From Microbacterium sp. 1S1 (GTDB lineage: Bacteria > Actinomycetota > Actinomycetes > Actinomycetales > Microbacteriaceae): a stretch of 64,000 nucleotides of DNA. Under the pieces are notes generated by a model, which saw only the letters and a program-made list of their open reading frames with translations, ran no database searches and was not told the DNA's origin. The position numbers were made by a program, and so were the translations under genes. The stretch is taken from contig NZ_CP043430.1 in the NCBI RefSeq assembly GCF_008271365.1, positions 930,001-994,000 of the forward strand, read 5' to 3'. How positions within the stretch are numbered: position 1 is the first letter of the stretch; each line of letters opens with the position of its first letter. Shown in pieces: positions 1 through 12,000 of this stretch.

Positions 1-1160
1 CGCAGGTCGGGAGTGGAGGCGGGGATGGCCTGGACGCCGTCGGCGAGGCCGTCCCGCAGCTCCGCGGTTCCGGAGGACAGGGTTTGCAGGCCGTCGCGCA
101 GCTGGGCCGCGCCGGTGTTCGCCGCGGCGGCGCCGGTGGCGAGGGTGCCCGCGCCGCTGGCGAGCTCGCTCGCTCCGGACGCAACGGACGCGGAGCCGGC
201 GGCGAGCTGATCGACCTTGTCGACGGCGTCCTGCACCTGCGCGTTTCCCTCCTCGATCCGAGTGCCCAGCGGATCCAGGCGGGCGAGCACCTCGTCGATC
301 TCCTCCGGCGTGAGTCCCCGCTGCGTCAGGAGGTCGGCGATGTCCGACCGCACCTGCGGGAGAGCGTTCGTCGCCTCCTGCACCGCGGCTCCCGCGCGGT
401 CGGCGACGTCGGCGAGCTGGCGGTTGCCTGCGCTCACCTGCTGGGCGCCGTCGGCGAGCGTCCGGGCGCCCGAGGCGAGCTGAGCCGAGCCGTCGGCCAG
501 CTTCGCGGTCCCGTCGGCCAGGGTGGTGCTGCCGGAGGCGGCCGTGCTCGCGCCGTCGGCGAGCTGGGTGGCACCGTCGGTGGCCGAGACCAGGTTGTCC
601 CGCACCTCGCTGAGGCCGGTCAGCAGTCGTTCCGCGGCCTCGCTGCCGACCATCTCGGCGACGGAGCTGCGGATCTTCTCGACGGCCTGCGATCCCATCG
701 ACGAGGCGAGGTAGTTGTTCGCGTCGTTGGTCTCCAGCTCGATGCGGGCCTGATGCGGATCGTCGCCCGCGGCGGACGTGAGCGCGGCGGAGAAGTCGGC
801 GGGAATGGTCACGGTGAAGTCGACGTCGCCGTGACGCAGCGCGTCCGCCGCCTGGTCCTCGTCCATCCGCTGCCAGTCGAAGGCGTTCCCCTCGATTAGA
901 TTCTCCGCGACGTCCTCGCCGTAGTTGACGGTCTCGCCGCTTGCGGGCTCGGTTCCGGTCGTGGGGGCGGGCGCGCCCTCGTCGTCCACGACGAGGGCCA
1001 CGGGGACCTCGGAGAACTTCGCATACGGGTCCTGGTTCGCCCAGAGGTAGAGGCCGCCATAGAGGATGGGCACGCAGATGAGGGCCACGAGGGCGAGGAT
1101 GCCCATGCGGCTCGCGGTCAGGCGGCGGAGTTCGGCGGCGATCATGGCGGGAACCTTCAT
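1..1160 (-). CDS. YhgE/Pip family membrane protein, C-terminus outside window
   Basis: This reads from an ATG at 1160 leftward off the window edge, so about 386 N-terminal residues are visible and the C-terminal membrane half is missing. The start MKVPAMIAAELRRL is followed by one transmembrane helix, ending in the VPILYGGLYLW motif typical of the YhgE/Pip family. A long extracytoplasmic part follows, made of many short coiled-coil-like repeats of the type LADGAxxLAxGA and LASGAxxLADGA. Family members are multi-pass proteins of the phage-infection-protein/ABC-2 class, thought to act in export or envelope processes. The ATG overlaps the stop of the upstream degenerate ATPase gene by 4 nt (ATGA), so the two are translationally coupled in a TetR-headed operon. 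The family call is secure; the substrate is unknown. Confidence 0.85.
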   Translation of the reverse strand, partial: MKVPAMIAAELRRLTASRMGILALVALICVPILYGGLYLWANQDPYAKFSEVPVALVVDDEGAPAPTTGTEPASGETVNYGEDVAENLIEGNAFDWQRMDEDQAADALRHGDVDFTVTIPADFSAALTSAAGDDPHQARIELETNDANNYLASSMGSQAVEKIRSSVAEMVGSEAAERLLTGLSEVRDNLVSATDGATQLADGASTAASGSTTLADGTAKLADGSAQLASGARTLADGAQQVSAGNRQLADVADRAGAAVQEATNALPQVRSDIADLLTQRGLTPEEIDEVLARLDPLGTRIEEGNAQVQDAVDKVDQLAAGSASVASGASELASGAGTLATGAAAANTGAAQLRDGLQTLSSGTAELRDGLADGVQAIPASTPDL

Positions 1161-1963
1161 CGCACTTCTCCTTCCTCGCCGGTGCCGGCGGTTTCGTCCT
1201 GGGAGTCCTCGGAGTCCTCGGACTCCTCGGGTGCCTCGGATTCGTCGGGGTCGGCGACGTCTTCGGGGTCGGCGACGTCTTCGGGGTCGGCGTCCTCTTC
1301 GGGGTCGGCGTGAGCGGGGCGCTCGAGGACGAGCGGCTCGATCGGGCCGGAGGCGTTGATCGCGTCGAACTCGTGCATGCGCTCGAGGGCGACCGCAGCC
1401 GAGCCGCCGACGATCACGAGCATCGCGTAGCCACGGTCAGCGAACTCGGCCGCGATGCGCCACCAGCCGTCCGGGCTGCCGCCGTGGCGGTCCGGGGCGA
1501 CGAGCACGATGCCGCCGACGCCCTCGCGGAGGACCGCAAGCTCACAGAGGATGCGCACGCGCGCGGCCGGGTCGACCGAGCCGATCGGCACGGCAGCGAG
1601 TTCCTCGAAGCCCATGCGGCCGAGCCAGCGGCGGGCGTGGAGCGGCGTCGCCCCGCGGCCCGCGAACATCAGCTCCTCGCCCACGACCCCCGCGAGGGTG
1701 ATGTCCGGGTGCGGGTCACTGACGTCCGGGGCGTCCACGAGGGCGACGCGACGGCGCAGCTCTTTCGGGCTCGCGGCGGCGTCGATCGTGACGCGGCCGG
1801 TGTCCGGGCGCATCCGCCCGCTCGCGATGAGGCCGAGGACGGTCGGTCGCTGCTCGGTCTCCGCGAGCGCGTACCGGACGGCGCCCGAATGGAACTCGAG
1901 ACTCATCGCCGGGAGCGCCTGGCCGGAGCGGCCCTTGCTCACGTCGTGCAGGGCGATCCTCAT
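1157..1963 (-). CDS. Degenerate ABC-ATPase-like protein with acidic C-terminal tail
   Basis: This 268-residue protein follows the outline of an ABC nucleotide-binding domain, but the Walker A loop is gone. Where GPNGAGKTT is expected, before a well-kept MRPDTGRVTID strand, it reads AETEQRPTV. A canonical LSGGQ signature and Walker B are also not evident; the matching area reads PAARVRILCELAVLREGVGGIVLVAP. The last ~60 residues are an acidic repeat (DPEEDADPEDVADPEDVADP). It overlaps both neighbours by 4 nt, between a TetR regulator and a YhgE/Pip protein, so it is probably a non-hydrolysing partner or scaffold of that membrane protein. ABC ancestry is inferred from order and spacing of elements, not from catalytic motifs. 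Confidence 0.6.
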   Translation of the reverse strand: MRIALHDVSKGRSGQALPAMSLEFHSGAVRYALAETEQRPTVLGLIASGRMRPDTGRVTIDAAASPKELRRRVALVDAPDVSDPHPDITLAGVVGEELMFAGRGATPLHARRWLGRMGFEELAAVPIGSVDPAARVRILCELAVLREGVGGIVLVAPDRHGGSPDGWWRIAAEFADRGYAMLVIVGGSAAVALERMHEFDAINASGPIEPLVLERPAHADPEEDADPEDVADPEDVADPDESEAPEESEDSEDSQDETAGTGEEGEVR

Positions 1964-2586
1964 GCGGGCACCTCCTGCTCCTCGGCCACGAGGTCGGGAT
2001 GGGCGGCGAGGAGGTCGTCCGCCTCCCGCCAGGAGAGCCCGGCGATGCTGAGCACGGCGCGGACGGCGATGTTCTCTGCGCCGCTGCTCTGCGCATCGGT
2101 CCGGGCGACGACGGTGCGGGCCATCTCCTCGATCAGGCGCGCGAGCGTGGGCGCCGTGAGGTCCGTGCGGAAGCTGCCGTCCTGCTGCCCCCGCCGTACG
2201 AGTGCAGCGACGCTTCGGCGCAGCGGGGCGAGGGCATCGGCGGTGTGCTGGACGTGCGTCTCATCGAGAGCGAGGGCGGCGGCAACCTGGATGTGCGCGG
2301 CCTCATCCCAGAGCCGTGCGGCGAGACGGGCGAGGGCGAGGCGGGCGTCCGGGTCGTCGATCGAGGCGGCGATGGCGTTGAAGCGCTGGGCGCCGGTGGA
2401 GACGAGCTCGCGGATCAGGGCGTCGCGATCCTCGAAGTGGCCGTAGAGGGTGCGGCGGGAGAGGCCGGCGGTCCGGGCGATCGCGTCGATCGAGGCGTGG
2501 GGGTCGGAGGCGAGGGCGGCGCGGGCCGCGGACAGGATGCCGGCGCGGTTCTCCACGGCGTCGCGACGAAGAGCACGAGGAGTCAT
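1960..2586 (-). CDS. TetR/AcrR family transcriptional regulator
   Basis: This 208-residue protein has an N-terminal TetR helix-turn-helix at about residues 12-58 (ENRAGILSAARAAL, then SIDAIARTAGLSRRTLYGHF), followed by an all-helical ligand-binding and dimer domain. It heads the operon with the degenerate ATPase and YhgE/Pip genes and overlaps the next gene by 4 nt. A 16-bp palindrome 18 nt before its start codon is a likely autoregulatory operator. The inducer is unknown; in this arrangement TetR regulators commonly repress a transport or envelope-stress operon. Confidence 0.88.
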   Translation of the reverse strand: MTPRALRRDAVENRAGILSAARAALASDPHASIDAIARTAGLSRRTLYGHFEDRDALIRELVSTGAQRFNAIAASIDDPDARLALARLAARLWDEAAHIQVAAALALDETHVQHTADALAPLRRSVAALVRRGQQDGSFRTDLTAPTLARLIEEMARTVVARTDAQSSGAENIAVRAVLSIAGLSWREADDLLAAHPDLVAEEQEVPA

Positions 2587-2604
2587 CCCTTCATCGTAAT
2601 AACC

Positions 2605-2620
2605 TGCACATCAATGTGCA
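2605..2620. promoter_or_regulatory. Candidate TetR operator palindrome
   Basis: TGCACAT-CA-ATGTGCA is a perfect inverted repeat with 7-bp arms, upstream of the TetR start at 2586 in an AT-richer stretch. Size and position fit a TetR-family autoregulatory operator. Binding is inferred. Confidence 0.55.
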
Positions 2621-2781
2621 AGATCACTCGGCAACCTCTCAGCGCCCCCGCGAGGCCCTCGGCTGCTCCACAGCCAGAAGTGTTATGTTACGCGTCGCGC
2701 TACGGCGCATTTCTCAGTGGAGAGACCGGTCCGAGCCGGGCGCTCCGGTGAGATCGGTCCAGTGATCGGCGGGGGGACGCC

Positions 2782-3486
2782 ATGATCGAGACGAACGACG
2801 ATACGCGCGCGTGCAGCGGGGCATCGGGGGACGCGAACGCACACCGCGTCCTGCAGAGCCGGCTGGCCGACGCCATCCTGACGGGCGAGCTCGCTCCGGC
2901 GGCACGTCTGGACGACGCACGGCTCGCGGCCGCTTTCGGCGCGGCGAGACCAGAGGTCCGCCGCGCGCTGGACGGGCTCGCCGCGGCCGGGCTGATCGCG
3001 GTGCGCCGAGACGGCACGCGATCGGTGACCGTGCTGGACGGCGACCGCGCGCGGGACGTGGTGGCGATGTTCGGCGACGTCTGGATCGGTTCCGTCCGAC
3101 ACGCGATGAGCCTGCTCCACGCCGACGATGTCGCCTATCTGCAAGAGCTCATGGACGACGTAACGCTCGCGGTCGGGGCCAGGGACGTCGCTGCCTTCGC
3201 GGCGGCGGTGCGCGTCTTCGCGGTCGCATTCGCCCGGATCGAGGGGAACACGGAGCGTGCGGAGCTGCTCGCGAGTCTGGGGGCGCTCCTCGGGTGCATC
3301 ACCCGGCGCGCGGGAGGGTCCTTCGACTGGTCCGACGTGAGCGCGGCGGTCGCACGGATCGCGGCTGTCCTGCCCGACCGCGACGCCGCGGCGATGCGCG
3401 CCGCTCTCATCGCCCTGTTCGACGACGTGCTGCCGAGCATCGTCGACCACGCGGTGGCGCAGGCGCGTCCCCTCGCCGCGGCCTGA
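2782..3486 (+). CDS. GntR family transcriptional regulator
   Basis: This 234-residue protein has a winged helix at about residues 22-75: VLQSRLADAILTGELAPAARL, then LAAAFGAARPEVRRALDGLAAAGLIAVRR. A helical effector domain resembling FCD follows, although the metal-binding histidines of that domain are not obvious. It starts at the ATG after a GGGGGGA-type ribosome-binding stretch. It is transcribed alone, convergent with argG and separated from it by a hairpin. Targets are unknown. HTH assignment is sure; subfamily is not. Confidence 0.8.
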   Translation: MIETNDDTRACSGASGDANAHRVLQSRLADAILTGELAPAARLDDARLAAAFGAARPEVRRALDGLAAAGLIAVRRDGTRSVTVLDGDRARDVVAMFGDVWIGSVRHAMSLLHADDVAYLQELMDDVTLAVGARDVAAFAAAVRVFAVAFARIEGNTERAELLASLGALLGCITRRAGGSFDWSDVSAAVARIAAVLPDRDAAAMRAALIALFDDVLPSIVDHAVAQARPLAAA

Positions 3487-3504
3487 CGACCGCAGAGCGC
3501 GAAA

Positions 3505-3525
3505 CGGGCACCGGGCGCGTGCCCG
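3505..3525. terminator. Hairpin between convergent GntR and argG genes
   Basis: CGGGCAC and GTGCCCG form a perfect 7-bp stem with a 7-nt loop in the 49-nt gap between two convergent genes. It may serve as a bidirectional terminator. There is no U-tract, as is common in high-GC genomes. Confidence 0.5.
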
Positions 3526-3535
3526 AACCGTGCTC

Positions 3536-5804
<2,269 letters not shown>

Positions 5805-5825
5805 GCGCCGCCGCCGTGCGACGGG

Positions 5826-6233
5826 TCAGACGCCGCCCTCGCGGGCGTCGCGTCGAACGCTGCGCCCCGTGATGCTCTCGATGCGGAACGACAACGGAAG
5901 GTCGCGGTCGTCCCCGGCCCACGGGTTCACGCGCGCCGCGGCGCCCGCTGCCCTGTCGTCCGCCACCCGGGCGAGGGTGCCGTGCATCAGCACGCTCCAG
6001 CCCAGACCGCCGATCGGATCGTGGTAGTCCACCTCGAACGACACCTCGGCCGGTTCGACGGAGAGAGCCGCCAGCCGGCCGTCTGCAGACGTGCGCAGGA
6101 GCAGCTCCTGACCCGAGACCGCGAAGTTCACCGGATGGATCTGCACCCGACCGCCGTCGAGGTACCCGATCCGGCCCACTGTCGTGGTCGCCAGCAGCTC
6201 GTAGGACTGTTGTTCGTCGAGTTCGTGGATCAC
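5826..6233 (-). CDS. Pyridoxamine 5'-phosphate oxidase family flavin-binding protein
   Basis: This 135-residue protein starts with GTG at 6233, behind a strong GGGAGGGAG site. The fold signature VGRIGYLDGGRVQIHPVNFAV, the LLLRTSADGRLAAL strand pair and VSFEVDYHDP are typical of the split-barrel FMN- or F420-binding family often annotated as nitroimidazole-resistance-like or PPOX. It probably uses a flavin cofactor in a small redox reaction, substrate unknown. It stands alone, convergent with the ZIP-like gene. Confidence 0.82.
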   Translation of the reverse strand: MIHELDEQQSYELLATTTVGRIGYLDGGRVQIHPVNFAVSGQELLLRTSADGRLAALSVEPAEVSFEVDYHDPIGGLGWSVLMHGTLARVADDRAAGAAARVNPWAGDDRDLPLSFRIESITGRSVRRDAREGGV

Positions 6234-6319
6234 GCGGACACTCCCTCCCCTGTGCGGCCAGTGTAGCCGCGACGAAGGCGGTCATCGAGGGCCGCGAGGC
6301 GGAATCACCCGGTGAGGAC

Positions 6320-7018
6320 TCAGGCCCGCCAGGTCGTCAGCTCGGCGGTGAGCTGAGCGAGATACTCGGCGGGGCCGGCCTCCGCGAACCACAGCCACAG
6401 CTCCGCCGCGTGGATCGGGTACCACGCCCGGACGCGGGCGGCATCGGCGCCGTACCCGTCGATGAGCGCTCGCTCGCTCCGCGGATCCTTCCGGGCGGCG
6501 CCCCACGCGGCGCGCGCCAGCTCGCGCAGCGGATCTCCGCGGTGGGCAGCCTCCCAGTCCACGACCCCGGTGATGCGTCCGTGCTGCCCGAGCAGGTTTC
6601 CGTCGGTCCAGTCGCCGTGGCAGAAGACGCTCCCGGAGGCCGCGGGGATGGTGAGCGGGAGGGCCGGAGCGTCGGAGGTGCGGTAGCGCTCGATGATCGC
6701 GGCATCGTCGGGCGCGGGAAGGAGGTCGTCCGGAGCGTCGAGCCGATGAAGTGCGCGGAGCAGCGGCGCCGAGGCTCGGAGAGTCGCGATCCGGGTGTCC
6801 GCGTCGGCATCGTCCAGGCGCGATCCGGGGAGTGCGGTCATGAGGATCATGCCCGGTCGTTCCTCGATCACCTCGGGCACGGGGAGTCCGGAGCCCGCGA
6901 GAGCGCGCAGTGCCCGCAGCTCGTTGCGGTGCCGCGCGGGGTCGGACAGACGCTTCTCGACCAGCCGCTGCCCCCCGCGCTCGACGAGCCGCACCGCGCC
7001 GACCGCACCCTGCCTCAT
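6320..7018 (-). CDS. Aminoglycoside-phosphotransferase-like kinase
   Basis: This 232-residue protein has the APH/choline-kinase fold. A short N-lobe (RLVEKRLSDPARHRNELRAL, with the ATP-binding lysine) is followed by the catalytic loop HGDWTDGNLL (Asp and Asn) and the metal-binding GVVDWEAAHRGDPLRELA. It is shorter than true aminoglycoside kinases, and its end resembles fructosamine-kinase/phosphotransferase-like small-molecule kinases. Resistance should not be assumed. It is probably a single gene. Confidence 0.82.
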   Translation of the reverse strand: MRQGAVGAVRLVERGGQRLVEKRLSDPARHRNELRALRALAGSGLPVPEVIEERPGMILMTALPGSRLDDADADTRIATLRASAPLLRALHRLDAPDDLLPAPDDAAIIERYRTSDAPALPLTIPAASGSVFCHGDWTDGNLLGQHGRITGVVDWEAAHRGDPLRELARAAWGAARKDPRSERALIDGYGADAARVRAWYPIHAAELWLWFAEAGPAEYLAQLTAELTTWRA

Positions 7019-7048
7019 CCCGTCATCCTCGCACCCGGGCAGGCACGG

Positions 7049-8152
7049 TCACTCGAAACCGGGGTAGTCTCGCAGTCGCTCCTCGAACTCGGCGCGGTCG
7101 GCCTCGCTCAGCACCTTGCCGGCGATGACCACGAGCTGCAGTCCCTCGATCGGCTCGCCGGTGCGAGCGCTCTGCGCTTCCCGCGACGTGCGGAATCCGC
7201 CATCAGCGTCGTTGGACAGGTCGTAGATGTTCGCGTAGAAGCGCAGCGGGTCGGGGTAGTTCTCGGTGTAGTACTCCCACGTCGTCTGCGCGCGTGGGTC
7301 GTCGCTGCCGTACAGCTTGGCGATCATGGACGGGTCGATGCCGGAGTTCGTCGGATCGTTGAACGAGTAGAGGTTCCACAGCCCATGCTCGACCACGACC
7401 TCGTCGATCGCCGCCATGACCTCGGACTTGCGTGCGTAGCCCTGCAGCGGCTGCTCGGTCGCCCAGGCCGGTGAGGTGTACTCCGACAGCATCGACTCGC
7501 CGCCGTAGCCGTTCCGCTCCGGCCGCAGGTCCTCTTCCCCGACCTGGACCCATGTGAACCCGAAGTCCGCGGTCAGCCGGTCCCGGATATCGGAGAACAG
7601 TGCGTCGGCTTCGGCGCGCACTTCCTCGATCGACTGCTGGGTGAGCGCCTCCTGCGGATCGGTGCCTTTGATTCCGGGGTAGGCCTCCGCATGGCGCTGC
7701 TCCGCCGTCTTCGCCCCCTCGTAATCCCCTGACGCCGACGTGCGCAGCGCGCTGAGGGCACCGACGGTGGCGACGTTGAACAGGAGGGTGAGGGCGAGGG
7801 CGATGACGCCCAGGCGCCGTCCTCCGGGGACGAAGAGCGCGGCGACGATCAGTCCGAGCACCACGAGCTGCAGCGTGATCATCGTCACTCCGTACAGCAG
7901 ATCGGTCCCGCCGACCACGAGCGTGCCGAACAGGATGAGCACGAAGAGGATCGCGGAGACCAGGGCGATCCATCCCAGCGCGTTGGTCGGCGCCTTCGAC
8001 TCATCGACGGGCGGAGCGGGAAAGGCGGGCGGCGTGAGGTCGACCTGCTGCTGCCGACGCGCCCCGCGGTAGCCGCCGGGCGGAGGGACGGGAGGCGCTC
8101 CCTCGGTGCCGCCGATGTAGCGGGCACGCTGCCGCTCGCGGTCGCTCACCAC
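7049..8152 (-). CDS. Membrane protein at end of Bat-type locus
   Basis: I do not recognise a named family for this 367-residue protein. The first ~55 residues are polar and proline-rich. About four hydrophobic helices follow (near residues 57-140: GWIALVSAILFVLILFG and VIALALTLLFNVATVGAL among them). A ~220-residue hydrophilic C-terminal domain rich in acidic residues comes last, probably extracytoplasmic. The GTG start overlaps the end of the upstream TPR-like gene by 7 nt, so the two are coupled. By position it belongs to the end of the MoxR-DUF58-VWA operon. Confidence 0.6.
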   Translation of the reverse strand: MVSDRERQRARYIGGTEGAPPVPPPGGYRGARRQQQVDLTPPAFPAPPVDESKAPTNALGWIALVSAILFVLILFGTLVVGGTDLLYGVTMITLQLVVLGLIVAALFVPGGRRLGVIALALTLLFNVATVGALSALRTSASGDYEGAKTAEQRHAEAYPGIKGTDPQEALTQQSIEEVRAEADALFSDIRDRLTADFGFTWVQVGEEDLRPERNGYGGESMLSEYTSPAWATEQPLQGYARKSEVMAAIDEVVVEHGLWNLYSFNDPTNSGIDPSMIAKLYGSDDPRAQTTWEYYTENYPDPLRFYANIYDLSNDADGGFRTSREAQSARTGEPIEGLQLVVIAGKVLSEADRAEFEERLRDYPGFE

Positions 8153-8898
8153 GGCTTGTCCGTCCCCGTGCCGCCGGGCTCGTCGCCCTGCCGCTGATCG
8201 CGTTCCTGCGTGCCCTGCTCGAGCTTGTCCTGGAGGTCCTGCAGCTTGTCGTCCGACGGCTGCGGCTGTTCCTCCTCGTCCTGCGGCTCCTGCGGCTGCT
8301 CCTGCTGTTCCTGTTCCTGCTGCTTCTGCTTCAGGCGGTCCTCGGTGTTCTGGAGCGTGTCCGACATGTCGCGCTCGGGGTCGGGGGACTGCTGCTGCGC
8401 CTCGTCACTGTCGCACTCTTCGGGGGTCTCGACGGTGACGGTCAGCGCCTCGCCGTAGAGGGCGGTCGCGGCTGCTCCGTCGCCGTCCGCGCGTGCCGCG
8501 TCACCCAGGCGCTCGATGACGAGGGCGAGGTTGATCCGGACGGCGCACACCTCGAGGCCGCTCGCGAGATCAAGGGCCCGCTCCAGTTCGACGCGGGATT
8601 CGGCGAGCTGCTCGGCGCCTGCGAGGGCCGTGCCGACGTTGTACGGCGCTTTGTAGGGCTCGAACCAGTTCAGGACGTCTTGCCCGCGTGCGGATGCCTC
8701 GGAGCCCGCGAAGTCGTCGACGACATAGGCGGTGATGGCCTGGTGGGCGAACGCGTACATGCTCAGGAGCTTGCCGACGAAGAGCAGGGCCGCGAGGGTG
8801 AGCGGGATCGTGCCGATCACGACCCAGCGGCGGATCAGACGGCGACGGCGGTTCGCGTGGAGGAGGGCTGCGGCGGCGTCGTCCTGCGCAGGCGTCAC
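8146..8898 (-). CDS. TPR-like, Gln/Glu-rich membrane protein (BatC-like)
   Basis: The best start is GTG at 8898, with GGAGGAG upstream at good spacing; an ATG at 8934 lacks this. The 250-residue product has one transmembrane helix near the N-terminus (WVVIGTIPLTLAALLFVGKLL) and a helical repeat region (PYNVGTALAGAEQLAESRVE; TALYGEALTVTVET). A very Gln/Glu-rich tail (QKQQEQEQQEQPQEPQDEEE) ends it. Short TPRs plus a Q/E-rich tail are the hallmarks of BatC-type proteins in Bat operons, which fits the MoxR, DUF58 and VWA genes nearby. The secreted-protein gene at 9026-12526 separates it from them. Confidence 0.6.
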   Translation of the reverse strand: MTPAQDDAAAALLHANRRRRLIRRWVVIGTIPLTLAALLFVGKLLSMYAFAHQAITAYVVDDFAGSEASARGQDVLNWFEPYKAPYNVGTALAGAEQLAESRVELERALDLASGLEVCAVRINLALVIERLGDAARADGDGAAATALYGEALTVTVETPEECDSDEAQQQSPDPERDMSDTLQNTEDRLKQKQQEQEQQEQPQEPQDEEEQPQPSDDKLQDLQDKLEQGTQERDQRQGDEPGGTGTDKPW

Positions 8899-8966
8899 GA
8901 CGCTCCTCCTCCCCTGTCGTCGGCGTCTGAACATCCTATCCGCGACGGCGGAGCGCGACGCCGTGT

Positions 8967-9009
8967 GCGATGAACGCCGGCCCCGGAGGTCGAGGCCGGC
9001 GTTCGTCGC
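8967..9009 (-). terminator. Strong hairpin after the secreted propeller/PKD gene
   Basis: Two 16-nt arms (core GAACGCCGGCC / GGCCGGCGTTC) with one mismatch and an 11-nt loop lie 16 nt beyond the stop of the minus-strand gene at 9026. The form is a classic GC-rich intrinsic terminator without a clear U-tract. It would separate that gene from the BatC-like gene. Confidence 0.7.
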
Positions 9010-9025
9010 GGTGGAACCGGTTCGG

Positions 9026-12000
9026 CTACTGCGCCGCCGTGACGCGGAACGTGTCAAAGGACACGTCGAGCGGCGCGGTCGCACTGGCCGAGCGACTGCC
9101 GCTCAGCCCCACGCCTCCTGCGGGCAGGGGAGCCGTGTCGGTCGCCCGCAGTTGCCAGTCGGCGGGCTCGGTCGTCTCCGTCGCCCACAGCTTCGCGACG
9201 AGCGAGGTCTTGTCCGCCCCCGTCACGGCGACCTTGAGCGTGTAGGCGGTGCCCGGCGTGACGGCGACGCCGCTCAGCGCCCGGGTCGCGAGGACCGTGC
9301 CGTCGCGGTGCGCCACGAGCCAGACGGTGCCGTCCGGGCGGAGCCACGCGCGGACGAGATACCTGCCGGCCGACGAGTCGCGGGCGATGACCCCGATGTA
9401 GGAGCCTCCGGTGCTCGCGGGCTGGTCGATGCGGAAGGTCGTCTCCAGGGCGGGGTCGGGCACCGACGGCGCGTTCAGCGTCGCGTGACGGGTGTCGCCT
9501 GCCGGCAGCTTCAGTCGGCCGAACCCGTCGGCGCCGGTGGCCGCGGCGGCGGAGCCGCCCGCGATCTTCCAGGCGCCGCCCGCGGGGGCCTCGCCCCAGC
9601 CGGGACCGGCGGTGCGGTCGAAATCGTCGCCGGCGAGCGGGGCGGGCTCGGTCGTCACGACCTCCCGAGTGGTGCTCGCCGAGCCACCGCCGTCATCGGT
9701 CACCGTGAGGGTGACCGTGCGCGTCCCCGCCGTGGCGTAGGTGTGGCTGGTGGTCGCACCTTCACCTGTCGTGCCGTCGCCCCAGTCCCAGCGGTAGCTG
9801 CGGAGGGTGCCGTCGTCGTCCGACGATGCCGAGGCGTCGGCCGACACCGTCAGCCCCGACGCGGCGACCGTGAACGATGCCGTGGGGAGCGCATTGGCTC
9901 CCTGTACCGTGACGGTCTTCGCAGCGGATCCCACGAGATCCTGACTGTCGGTGACCGTGAGCTTGACCTGATACGTGCCGGGCTTGGCATACGTGTGCTT
10001 CGGCGTCTTGCCGGTGCCCGTCGAACCGTCTCCGAAGTCCCAGCGGTATCCCGAGATCGTGTTGTCACCCGGCGGCACCGAGGTGCTCTCGAAGGTCGCA
10101 TCGAGCCCGTCGGTCGTCGCCGTGAAGGCAGCAGCCGGCGTGGCAGAACCCGTGCCGACCGCGTAGTGGGTCTTGACCTGTCCCTCGGTCAACCCGGAGG
10201 AGTACACGGCGAACTCGTCGACGTTCCCGGTGAAGGAGGTCGTCTTCGGCACGTTCGGCCAGTTGGCGAGCTTGCCGCCGCCGATCTTCCAGAAGCCGGC
10301 GTAGTCCTGTGCGTTCGTCACGCCGGAAAGCTGCTCCTCGAGCCGCCCGTCGACGTAGAGCTTCATGCCGTCAGGGCTCACCGATGCGACGACATGGTGC
10401 CACTTGTTGTCGTTGTAGGCGGCTTTCGTCGTGATGACCTTGGTGCCGTTGCTATAGACCCCGAAGTTCAGCCGACCGTCGGCGGACATGTAGACGTTCC
10501 GGTCGTAGTTCCTCGACACACCGGCGGCGTTGCTCTCGAAATCGAACAACAGACCGCCCGTCGTGGTCGACGTCTGGAACCACAGCTCGGCGGAGGAGGC
10601 GGACGGCGCCGCCAGCTTCGTGGTGGAGTCGATCCGGCCGGTCTGGGTGCCGTCGAGGGCGGTGGCGCCCGCCACGCCCTCCGGCACGCCGGCTGTCAGA
10701 GGCTTCGTCCCCGCCCGGAAGATCGGACTGTTCGTGCCGGCCACATCCTGCGCGATGGTTCCCAGCGGGTAGTAGAGCTGGGGTTCGTCGGCGAGGACGG
10801 CGTCGGCATACGGCGGAGCGGTCCCGGCGACGGTGACGGTCGCCGTCTTGCTCGAGACGGTGTTGCCGTCGCCGTCCGTGGCGGTGAACGTGTAGTCCTG
10901 CTGCGAGCCGACCGGAGCCGTCGTGTCCTCGAACGTCACGGCGGGCAGGTTCCACCAGGTGGAGTCCATCGTCGTGGTGAACAGCGGCGTCTTCGAGTCG
11001 CCGCGGCGCAGTTCGTAGGTGAGGCTGAGGTCGTCACGATCCCAGTTGGCGGGGATCGTGACCTTCACGCGACCCGGGACGAGGGATGTCGCGGTGGGCG
11101 CCCATCTATCGCCGGAGAGGCGTGGTCCGTCCTTCGGCCCACCGGGAGGAGCCGTCGAGAATCGCACGAGTCCTTCGAACCGGCCGTTGTTGACCGAGCG
11201 GAACTCGCCGCCGATCGAGATCATGTCGCCCGTCCCCGTGATGGACAGGCCCGCCTGACCGAGACCGGTGGTCACGCCCACAGCCCAGTCCGGCGTCCAC
11301 GCGTACGGCGACGGGGCCGGGCTCCCGCCCCAGTCCTTGCGGCCCGGCGCGCCCGGCTGGGGAGCCAGGGTTCCCCGGGCGTCGGCGGTGTAAGCCTCGG
11401 AGTAGCGGTGCACCCGCGGAGCCTGCTCCGGGTGGAGGCCTAGCGTCTCGCAGGTGTGGGTGTGGCTGGTCGTGTAGACCACCTTCCCGGTGGAGTAGAC
11501 GCCGTAGTGATCGCCGATGCAGTCCGCGATCCAGCGGACCTTGCCGGTGCCGGCTTCGGCCGCGAAGGTGCCCTCGAGGGTGCCCGTCGCCGCGTCGGCG
11601 TAGCCCCACCCGGTGCCGTACACCCCCGTGGCGTCGGTGGCGAGCCCGAAGGTCCCGGCCTTGCCGGCATAGATGCCGGATCCGGCGCCGTTCTTGACGG
11701 TCTTGGCCAGCTCCCAGTCCGTGTTCAACTCGCCCGTGGTCTTGTCGACGGAGGCGCTGCCACGCATCTCGGTGTTGCCGTTGACCTGGGAGAAGCGCCC
11801 ACCGATGATGGTGTCCTCCCCCGCGGGGTCCATCACCATGGCGTCGACCTGGAGGTCGGTCCGCGGTGCCCAGGGCAGCAGCGCACCGTTCGTGGTGTCG
11901 AACGCGGAGAGGTTCTTCCGCGGCGTCCCGTTGGCCTGCGTGAAGAGACCGCCGGCGTAGACGGTCGTCCCGGACGTCGCCAGGGCGTAGACGCCGGATC

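Noticed and set aside
6320..7018. APH-like protein as an aminoglycoside resistance gene
   Set aside because: Only the general kinase motifs are present; length and flanks match small-molecule or fructosamine-type kinases as well, so resistance is not claimed.
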